This document shows, piece by piece, positions 1 to 5,721 of a DNA stretch of 59,196 nucleotides. A program made the translations under genes and the position numbers. The DNA comes from an uncultured Prevotella sp. GTDB lineage: Bacteria; Bacteroidota; Bacteroidia; Bacteroidales; Bacteroidaceae. Positions within the stretch are counted from its first letter, which is position 1. Each line of letters begins with the position of its first letter. Location of the stretch: contig ONKL01000010.1 in assembly GCA_900318395.1 (NCBI GenBank), positions 1-59,196 on the forward strand, in the 5' to 3' direction. Under the pieces are notes generated by a model. It worked only from the letters and a program-made list of their open reading frames with translations, was not told the origin of the DNA and searched no databases.

Positions 1-122
1 GCACATCTGCAACTTTATTTAGTTAACTAACGTATTGATTATCAAGCAGATAGTTAAACTTTGTAATAATTGGTTACCACCCAAATTGATGCAGAACCGA
101 GAAAATAGCATTATTATATCAA

Positions 123-1112
123 TTGCCTGACAGCCTGTGGAAACTTGTTGAGTATCAACTAGATTTGGACTTACTTGAAAGCAGAACAGATTTCGTCGCT
201 GATTATGAAAAGGATGAATATAATTGGCATTTTGTGCGTTGGCTTCTTCGATGTTTGAATAATAAAGAAGCGCTAATATTGAGGCTTTATTATGGGGTAG
301 ATGTAATGGAAGAAACGCTGTCATCTATAGGAGACAAAATGGACCTGACGCGTGAAAGAGTAAGGCAAATAATATGGTCCTCTGTTCGTAAATTACAGGA
401 TGTCTCCCATATAAAAATAGAAGAAGCTAAGATTGGAGAAATGATTCGTATTGATTCTTCAAATCAATTGGGACGAGTAGTGAAAACAAAGCAGGGGGCA
501 GATGGTTCTACTATTCTTATAGTAAAAATGTGTTCAGGATTTACCACGGAAATCTCCGTTAGTAACACTCCATATCATATTATAAAAAGAGTAAAAAGTC
601 AAGAGAAACAAAAACAAATATCTAATTCATACCAAAAGACGAGTGTTACCGAATACACTCATTTGAAAAAGGAAGGACGACGTTCTTTAAATAAAGAAAC
701 TCCCAAAGAAGTAACTAAGTATGGTGAACTCAAAGTGGGAGATCAAATATTATACAACAGAAAGCATTGCATAGTAAAGAAGATTATTGGATCCAGCAAG
801 TCTGCTAAGTTATTTATAGAATATTCCAATGGCGTGATGGATGTAGTATCTTACAACAGATCAAAAATTGAGATGTTGTCAAAGTCTTCAAAAATGGTAA
901 TAGAAAGGTCTTTTTCTTCTGCAAGAACACAAATCACAAATCAAACAAAAAGAGAGGCGATGGTTGGTGATCGAATTAAATACCAATCGATGAACTGTAC
1001 AGTGATAAAAAAGAAAGAAATGAGGGGCTCTTTTCGCTTGATTGTAAGGTATGATGATGGAAGAGTTGATAATTTGTTAAATGATAGGAGCAAATATATT
1101 ATTATAAATTAG
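123..1112 (+). CDS. sigma-70 region 4-like protein with SH3-like repeats
   Basis: About 329 residues. Residues 45-95 resemble sigma-70 region 4 (a helix-turn-helix with LTRERVRQI, followed by an RKL helix), the part that reads the -35 element. The remainder holds three related blocks of about 50 residues, near 105-155, 200-255 and 275-329. Each starts with (K/M)xGDxI and has a hydrophobic V/I-rich strand pattern ending in xGxxD, which looks like SH3/KOW-type barrels. No sigma region 2 is present, so it is not a complete sigma factor. The start is uncertain: the frame opens after a stop at 87-89, and TTG at 123 is the first common start. The N-terminus could instead lie upstream through a frameshift. 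It ends 14 nt before the methyltransferase and is visibly more AT-rich than the core genes, suggesting acquired DNA. A regulator role is inferred. Confidence 0.7.
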   Translation: MPDSLWKLVEYQLDLDLLESRTDFVADYEKDEYNWHFVRWLLRCLNNKEALILRLYYGVDVMEETLSSIGDKMDLTRERVRQIIWSSVRKLQDVSHIKIEEAKIGEMIRIDSSNQLGRVVKTKQGADGSTILIVKMCSGFTTEISVSNTPYHIIKRVKSQEKQKQISNSYQKTSVTEYTHLKKEGRRSLNKETPKEVTKYGELKVGDQILYNRKHCIVKKIIGSSKSAKLFIEYSNGVMDVVSYNRSKIEMLSKSSKMVIERSFSSARTQITNQTKREAMVGDRIKYQSMNCTVIKKKEMRGSFRLIVRYDDGRVDNLLNDRSKYIIIN

Positions 1113-1126
1113 TAGGCTCAACAACT

Positions 1127-2371
1127 ATGAACTGTATAAAAATAAACTATAAGTCACGAAACAAGGACTTCACCCTCGTATATGGTGATTGCGTGTCGGT
1201 ACTTGAAGCGTTTGACTTCAAGTTCGACATGATATTTGCTGACCCTCCATACTTTCTGAGTAATGGTGGCATCAGCGTTAGCAGCGGCAAGGTGTTTTGT
1301 GTGGATAAAGGAGGATGGGACAAGGCTCCTTCAGCAGAGTATATCGATGAGTTTAACCGCCGGTGGCTCACGGCATGCAAGGATAAATTGAAAGATAATG
1401 GAACCATTTGGATTAGCGGTACCTATCACAATATCTTCTCTGTGGCAGATCAACTGTCGGAATTAGGATTTAAGATTCTGAATGTGGTTACGTGGAACAA
1501 GACTGATCCACCTGATAACGTGTCTCATCGTGTGTTCAAACACTCTGCAGAGTATATTATTTGGGCCAAAAAATCAAAGCGGGCTCAGCATCGCTATAAC
1601 TACGAACTGATGCGCCAATTGAACGATGGCAAACAGATGACGGATGTGTGGCGTATGCCGGCAGTGGCGAAGTGGGAGAAATCATGTGGCAAGCATCCTA
1701 CGCAGAAACCATTGAGTCTGTTGTCGCGTATCATCATGGCATCAACAAAGGAAGGCGACTGGGTGCTCGACCCTTTTAACGGTAGTGGTACTACAGGTGT
1801 AGCTGCTTCTCTGCTTGGGAGGAGGTATCTGGGTATAGATATGGATTTGAGGTATCTCGAAATTGCCTCTAAACGTCGAGAAGAACTGGAAAACGAGGAG
1901 ATTCGACAGGCATACAAAGAGATGGTTTTGGTGGACTTTAATGGAGCTATACAAGCTGAACAGCCACATCATGTACTTGTGGGTAGAATAGGTTCTGAAG
2001 AACAATGGGAATGGTTCGAGAAATCACACAACTACACGTTGCCCATTAGCAAGATTATGTCTATGCCAAAGCTACTTGGTGCTGAATATGTGTTGGCATT
2101 TCTTGGGAAAGATTCGAAAAGGGCGCATCTATGCAGAATATCGTCAGTAAAGCCCCAAGTGAAGACTTGTGAGCAAGTAACGGAGATGGCTTCTCATACA
2201 TCAGACTACAAACCAACACGTGACAGAACCTACTGGCTTATCCATCTGGGAAAGCCTTTGGATGAACTGAAAGGGAAGGTGTTCAATAAATCGCTTTTAC
2301 TCAATATGCAAGAGCAGCGTGGAGCCTATTGGATTAAGAAATACGAAGAGGTTATTAAGGCGTTTGAGTAG
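1127..2371 (+). CDS. DpnA-like adenine-specific DNA methyltransferase with C-terminal extension
   Basis: 414 residues. The first 265 or so form a beta-class N6-adenine methyltransferase: ADPPYFLSNGG holds catalytic motif IV (DPPY), a KHPTQKP segment follows, and DPFNGSGTTG is the S-adenosylmethionine motif I. From memory, the block around DPPYFLSNGGIS, VDKG.WDK and HPTQKP is very close to M.DpnA and related GATC methylases, so GATC is the expected target. Residues 270-414 are an extension that DpnA lacks and that I do not recognise. No GATC endonuclease is visible, so the gene is either solitary or its partner lies upstream of the window. The preceding sigma-4-like gene is 14 nt away and probably cotranscribed. 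Confidence 0.9.
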   Translation: MNCIKINYKSRNKDFTLVYGDCVSVLEAFDFKFDMIFADPPYFLSNGGISVSSGKVFCVDKGGWDKAPSAEYIDEFNRRWLTACKDKLKDNGTIWISGTYHNIFSVADQLSELGFKILNVVTWNKTDPPDNVSHRVFKHSAEYIIWAKKSKRAQHRYNYELMRQLNDGKQMTDVWRMPAVAKWEKSCGKHPTQKPLSLLSRIIMASTKEGDWVLDPFNGSGTTGVAASLLGRRYLGIDMDLRYLEIASKRREELENEEIRQAYKEMVLVDFNGAIQAEQPHHVLVGRIGSEEQWEWFEKSHNYTLPISKIMSMPKLLGAEYVLAFLGKDSKRAHLCRISSVKPQVKTCEQVTEMASHTSDYKPTRDRTYWLIHLGKPLDELKGKVFNKSLLLNMQEQRGAYWIKKYEEVIKAFE

Positions 2372-2408
2372 TTGTATGTGAGTATTTGATTGAAAAATCG
2401 AATAAAAC

Positions 2409-2439
2409 TTGTTTTATTCAAAATAATAATGTAACTTTG
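2409..2439 (+). promoter_or_regulatory. Bacteroidetes promoter for the 57-aa/protease pair
   Basis: CTTG at 2408-2411 is followed after 20 nt by TAACTTTG at 2432-2439. This fits the Bacteroidetes sigma-ABfr consensus TTTG-N19-21-TAnnTTTG. The next ATG is at 2460, giving a short leader of about 13 nt. Confidence 0.7.
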
Positions 2440-2459
2440 CAACCGAAAACGAATTGGTT

Positions 2460-2633
2460 ATGGAAGTACAGACAGTAAAAATCGGTAATGAGAAGTTGAT
2501 ACCCAGCGGTGCATCGCGTGAGGGTATTAGCGTCAGGCGTTCTGGTATAGCCAAGGTGCTTTGGCGCAAATTGAATGTTAATGTTCCTGCAAGTAAGGTT
2601 ATTCCTGGCGGGGTGGATATTTACAAAGGCTAA
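2460..2633 (+). CDS. 57-residue basic protein of unknown function
   Basis: Small ORF starting MEVQTVKIGNEKLIPSG and ending GGVDIYKG, with no known domain. It is supported by a good promoter ending 20 nt upstream and by its tight coupling to the protease gene: its TAA is separated by 4 nt from the next ATG at 2638. It has no signal peptide or membrane segment and is rich in Lys, Arg and Val. It may be a partner, adaptor or substrate of the protease, which is inference from position only. Confidence 0.65.
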   Translation: MEVQTVKIGNEKLIPSGASREGISVRRSGIAKVLWRKLNVNVPASKVIPGGVDIYKG

Positions 2634-2637
2634 AGCA

Positions 2638-3081
2638 ATGGGAGTCTTTACTCGACATTATCAGGAAAAGGTTGATAGTATCGTTACAGAGTGTTATGTT
2701 TATGCACCTTCTGACTTGTTGGGTGGCGAGGAGGCTAAGCGTGTAAAGATACAGCGTTCACTTTGGGATACAGGTGCTTCTGTATCGCTTATCTCCGCAA
2801 AGGTAGCCAAAGTCTTAGGTCTTGAGTCTATTGGTAAGTCTGGTGTGTCAGGTTACAATGAAGGTATCGATGTCAAAGATACTTATCTTGTTCATATTGG
2901 CCTGCCTACTCGTGATATAGTGACGGATATTATGGCTATGGAATTCGATAGCGATGAGTATGATGTAGTCATAGGAATGGATGTAATTTGTAATGGCGAC
3001 TTGGCGATTACGAACAAAGACGATAAAACAACATTCTCATTCCGTATTCCTTCAGAAGCAGAAATAGACTTCTCAAAGTAA
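2638..3081 (+). CDS. retropepsin-like (clan AA) aspartic protease
   Basis: 147 residues from the ATG at 2638. The frame is open to 2575, but the earlier start would overlap the 57-residue gene. The active-site segment is SLWDTGASVSLIS near residue 42 (Asp-Thr-Gly-Ala, as in retroviral proteases), and a second hydrophobic YDVVIGMDVI block near 115 matches the ILG-type turn. One DTG per chain implies a homodimer. There is no signal peptide, so it should be cytoplasmic. The reading-frame context is a two-gene operon with the 57-residue protein, ended by hairpins at 3080-3110 and 3143-3169. Substrate unknown. The fold assignment is confident; the physiological role is not. Confidence 0.85.
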   Translation: MGVFTRHYQEKVDSIVTECYVYAPSDLLGGEEAKRVKIQRSLWDTGASVSLISAKVAKVLGLESIGKSGVSGYNEGIDVKDTYLVHIGLPTRDIVTDIMAMEFDSDEYDVVIGMDVICNGDLAITNKDDKTTFSFRIPSEAEIDFSK

Positions 3082-3110
3082 CTTTTGAAGATTTTGGATC
3101 CTCAAAAGTT
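3080..3110 (+). terminator. hairpin after protease gene
   Basis: AACTTTTGA at 3080-3088 pairs perfectly with TCAAAAGTT at 3102-3110 around a 13-nt loop. It overlaps the protease stop codon. The following bases are AT-rich without a clean T run, so termination is less certain than at the next hairpin. Confidence 0.45.
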
Positions 3111-3142
3111 AAATTTGATCAAAAATAGAGCCCCATAGATCT

Positions 3143-3170
3143 GCCGGTCACTTTGTGATCGGCTTTTTTC
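3143..3170 (+). terminator. intrinsic terminator
   Basis: GCCGGTCAC at 3143-3151 pairs with GTGATCGGC at 3155-3163 (one G-T pair) over a 3-nt loop, followed by TTTTTT at 3164-3169. The downstream promoter box TACCTTTG (3172-3179) begins two bases later, so terminator and promoter are back to back. Confidence 0.85.
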
Positions 3171-3171
3171 G

Positions 3172-3179
3172 TACCTTTG
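3172..3179 (+). promoter_or_regulatory. -7 box of promoter for 3189 gene
   Basis: TACCTTTG matches the Bacteroidetes -7 consensus. The nearest upstream TTTG (3152-3155) sits in the terminator loop at 16-nt spacing, shorter than usual, so the -33 part is weak. ATG follows at 3189. Confidence 0.55.
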
Positions 3180-3188
3180 CAGGTAAGT

Positions 3189-3857
3189 ATGAAAAAACAA
3201 GGTGAATTGACGCATAAAGAGGCGGTAAGAAAAGCGTTGGAAATGCTGGGTGGAAAAGCTCAGCTGAAACAAATATATCCTGTTGCCATAAAGTTGATAG
3301 GTAAGAATACACGGTCTGTGGATATTAAGGCCACCATACGACGCGAGCTGAATTCAAGCCCATACGATTTCAAGGCAACACCAAATGTGGAAGGTAGTTG
3401 GGAATTGATTTCCTTTCAAGAGGAAATAGACAAGAGAGACAAGATAATAGAAAGAAAAGATGAAGAGATTGAACAACTTAGAGGAGTTCGAACCGATGGT
3501 GATTTCATTCAGTTTTTTCTTGAAGACCTTATGGAAGCTTACAAATATGATAGAAAAGGGCTAAATCCAATCAGAGTTATTCTTAAAAACAGAGGGTATA
3601 ATGATGCAGTTGCCGTACTTGATGCATGGATTGATGAAAAGGAAGATGAACTTGCAAAGGCCTTAAAGAAGATTGCAGAGCGTCCCACAACTCAGAATAT
3701 CTACGGCGACAAGAATGAATTCAATGAGGACTCGAAGTTGCTGAAACTGGCGCTGCCTGTTGATGCTGATTCAGCAGAGATTGCCATGAGGATAGCGGAA
3801 CAGCAGAAACAGATAGAAAAGAATGATAATAATAAACCTGTTAAAAGTGCAAAATAA
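3189..3857 (+). CDS. HARE-HTH-like winged-helix protein with coiled coil and IxGDK motif
   Basis: 222 residues from ATG 3189; a TTG 12 nt earlier overlaps the promoter box and is rejected. Residues 6-75 look like a HARE-HTH/winged-helix domain (LTHKEAVRKALEML at the start, WELI at the end). Residues 76-98 are a charged coiled coil. Residues 100-160 are helical and unrecognised. Residues 171-186 contain IYGDKNEFNEDSKLLK. The next gene starts with an alignable motif (IKGDKHVHQAGSIMIK), so the two products may interact. The domain call rests on pattern only, and DNA binding is an inference. Confidence 0.6.
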   Translation: MKKQGELTHKEAVRKALEMLGGKAQLKQIYPVAIKLIGKNTRSVDIKATIRRELNSSPYDFKATPNVEGSWELISFQEEIDKRDKIIERKDEEIEQLRGVRTDGDFIQFFLEDLMEAYKYDRKGLNPIRVILKNRGYNDAVAVLDAWIDEKEDELAKALKKIAERPTTQNIYGDKNEFNEDSKLLKLALPVDADSAEIAMRIAEQQKQIEKNDNNKPVKSAK

Positions 3858-3867
3858 GTGGTGGACT

Positions 3868-3900
3868 GTTTCCAAAGTGCAAATTTTGCACTTTGGAAAC
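3868..3900. repeat. 33-nt perfect palindrome between two accessory genes
   Basis: Two perfectly complementary 16-base arms surround one central T, containing CCAAAGTGCAAA and its reverse complement. A further copy of the core AAAGTGCAAA lies at 3844-3853, in the last codons of the upstream gene. There is no T run after it, so it looks more like an operator or an mRNA-stabilising hairpin than a classical terminator. Confidence 0.8.
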
Positions 3901-3930
3901 GAATTCTGGGAATTTATAGAGTAACGTGGA

Positions 3931-4587
3931 ATGAGTGATACGAAGGAATATATCAAGGGCGATAAGCATGTGCACCAGGCTGGGAGCATCATGATTAAGT
4001 TCGCACAATATAATGTGCCTGGGCAGAAGGGTGACTGGAAGCAGCAGGAAGAAAAGGAGGCTGAGGAACTGGAGAAGGAGTTTGCCGACTTTGAAGAGGT
4101 GGTGGATGAGACGAAGGCTGAGCCTGCTAAGCAGACAAAGGTAAGGCCAGACCTTCCACCTGCCGATGTGTTTGTGAACATGGTGAAGGCTATCGTGAAA
4201 GAGGCTGCGAAGAAGAATGGCGAGACGATACCTGCTAAGCCCAGAGGGCAGGTGGGTGAATACGTGTTCTTTGTGGATGGCGATCGCATTGTGAAGATGA
4301 TGGACGACCTGAGGAAGAACTATGAGGTGAAAATAAACGAGTTCCTTAGTGGTACCAAAAAATATGGCGGCGTAATGATTGTGGCGCCGTTTATTGGTGG
4401 CATCCTGAAAATGGAAGAGCTTAGGGCGCGTGACCTTCAGTTGACGGACTTGGAATTTGCCTTTATACCATATTATAATAAACCTGCCAGCGCCGTGAGA
4501 CGTTTAAGTGATAAGATGGACTCTGCTGAGGCAAAAATGCTCTTTGGCCTGCTAGAAGGTATGCTTAAGAAGTATCCTAAAAGCTGA
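3931..4587 (+). CDS. unrecognised protein with N-terminal IxGDK motif
   Basis: 218 residues. The N-terminus (residues 8-25) carries IKGDK-x6-S-x3-K, aligning with the C-terminal motif of the upstream protein. Residues 35-75 are acidic and lysine-rich (EEKEAEELEKEF), probably coiled or disordered. Residues 80-218 look like a compact mixed domain with a YVFFVDGDRIVKMMDDLR segment and a helical C-terminus. I know no named family for it. No signal peptide or membrane segment is seen. It lies 74 nt after the HTH-like gene, with the palindrome between them. Confidence 0.6.
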   Translation: MSDTKEYIKGDKHVHQAGSIMIKFAQYNVPGQKGDWKQQEEKEAEELEKEFADFEEVVDETKAEPAKQTKVRPDLPPADVFVNMVKAIVKEAAKKNGETIPAKPRGQVGEYVFFVDGDRIVKMMDDLRKNYEVKINEFLSGTKKYGGVMIVAPFIGGILKMEELRARDLQLTDLEFAFIPYYNKPASAVRRLSDKMDSAEAKMLFGLLEGMLKKYPKS

Positions 4588-4725
4588 ATCCTGTTGCCCC
4601 CAGTTGGCTCCACTTTCGGAAACGGCGGTGGGTTCTGCTTAACTAACTAAAAATCAACGGCTTAACGCCTTCATAAAAATATTTAGTAAACACTTGTAAA
4701 TTTGGGACTGGATTTAGAATCTTTG

Positions 4726-4765
4726 CCCACGGAAATCAGAAATGATGACCGTGGGTTTGTTTTTT
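4726..4765 (+). terminator. hairpin with T tract upstream of primase cassette
   Basis: CCCACGG (4726-4732) pairs with CCGTGGG (4749-4755), followed by TTTGTTTTTT. It lies only about 30 nt before the first gene of the cassette. A weak -7-like box (AATCTTTG, 4718-4725) abuts it, so it could end the 3931 transcript or form an attenuator in the cassette leader. Confidence 0.55.
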
Positions 4766-4790
4766 ATGTTCATTTTTAAGCTATAAGACA

Positions 4791-5255
4791 ATGACAAAGA
4801 TTCAAAAAGAAGTGATGGAGTCGGCTCAGCTGACAGACACACAACAGGAAGTAGTTAACGGAGTAAACGGCGATAAGCCCTCAGAAATCAGTCAGATTCT
4901 TCTGTACCTGGCTCCTTGGATTGAGAAGACCGATGGTGAGGAGTCGGTGGGTAGCTGGGAAACCACGATGGCCACGAAGATGATGGTGAAGCTGCTGGAA
5001 CTTTGGATGACTCAGGCTAGCAGAGAGCGTGTAGAAAAGATGCTGGAGTATTATCATCCGCTGGATCGTGCGGCAATGGCGTATGCGCTGGTGGTGTATG
5101 TGATGACGGGCACGAAGATGACATTCAAGAGTGCCATGGCGACTCAGCACTTCAAGACCATCTCTCAGATGCTAAAGGCAGACATGCCGACGCTGATGTT
5201 TGCCGGTCACATGAAATACATGATGCGCCGATATGGTAAAAAGGTAAAAAAGTAA
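4791..5255 (+). CDS. unrecognised protein, first gene of primase cassette
   Basis: 154 residues, predominantly helical, Met-rich (many MxxM pairs in 60-150), with a polar N-terminus of about 35 residues. No catalytic motif or signal peptide is recognised. The last residues (GKKVKK) are encoded by the start of an eight-base tandem repeat at 5235-5290, so the C-terminus has probably shifted as the repeat changed length. It heads a same-strand run with the 5379 gene, the primase-helicase and the M15 peptidase. Confidence 0.6.
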   Translation: MTKIQKEVMESAQLTDTQQEVVNGVNGDKPSEISQILLYLAPWIEKTDGEESVGSWETTMATKMMVKLLELWMTQASRERVEKMLEYYHPLDRAAMAYALVVYVMTGTKMTFKSAMATQHFKTISQMLKADMPTLMFAGHMKYMMRRYGKKVKK

Positions 5256-5290
5256 AAAGGTAAAAAAGTAAGAAGGTAAAGAAGTAAATA
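5235..5290. repeat. octamer tandem repeat (GGTAAAAA/AGTAAAAA), 7 units
   Basis: Seven eight-base units alternate between GGTAAAAA and AGTAAAAA, with substitutions in the last three. The array encodes the C-terminus and stop of the 4791 gene and continues into the intergenic region. It resembles other heptamer and octamer arrays elsewhere in the window. Confidence 0.85.
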
Positions 5291-5378
5291 ACCGAGTCGG
5301 AGGATGAGCGAGGAAATGTGTACGTACTAATGAGCTCAACTAAAACTTCGCTTTCCGATGCTCATAATTCGATAAGTT

Positions 5379-5702
5379 ATGCGAAAAAACATTTGGATTT
5401 TGAATGCCCTGGAACTGATGACGAAGCTCATCGCGGGCAAGCGAGTGGAAGGTGTCCTCTACATGGATGAGGAGACGGGTCGTTTAACCTTTAAGGCGTA
5501 CAATCGTCAGCCGCGTGACCGTCACGAACGAGTGATCTGCCAATTGGAGAACGGTTGGCTGAAGGAGTCGCCGCAGCGTTACAAGTTTTATACCAGCGCC
5601 AAGAAGACTTTAGGTCGCCGACTGGTAGACGTGGTGATGCATCGTGAGCTGAAGCAGGCGATGAGCGTACTGGAGATCGAGGAGATTATGGACAATGTTT
5701 GA
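5379..5702 (+). CDS. small basic protein of primase cassette
   Basis: 107 residues, rich in Arg and Lys, with no recognised domain. The N-terminal 60 residues alternate strand-like hydrophobic stretches (GVLYMDEETGRLTFKAY) and the C-terminal third is helical. It could bind nucleic acid or the primase, but nothing in the sequence proves this. It ends 19 nt before the primase-helicase gene, which suggests cotranscription. Probably accessory to the neighbouring gene. Confidence 0.6.
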   Translation: MRKNIWILNALELMTKLIAGKRVEGVLYMDEETGRLTFKAYNRQPRDRHERVICQLENGWLKESPQRYKFYTSAKKTLGRRLVDVVMHRELKQAMSVLEIEEIMDNV

Positions 5703-5721
5703 TCTTTAATCTATAGGAAGT

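Noticed and set aside
19-324. Minus-strand ORF opposite the sigma-4-like gene
   Set aside because: It is antisense to a gene with clear domains, has no recognised motifs and no promoter.
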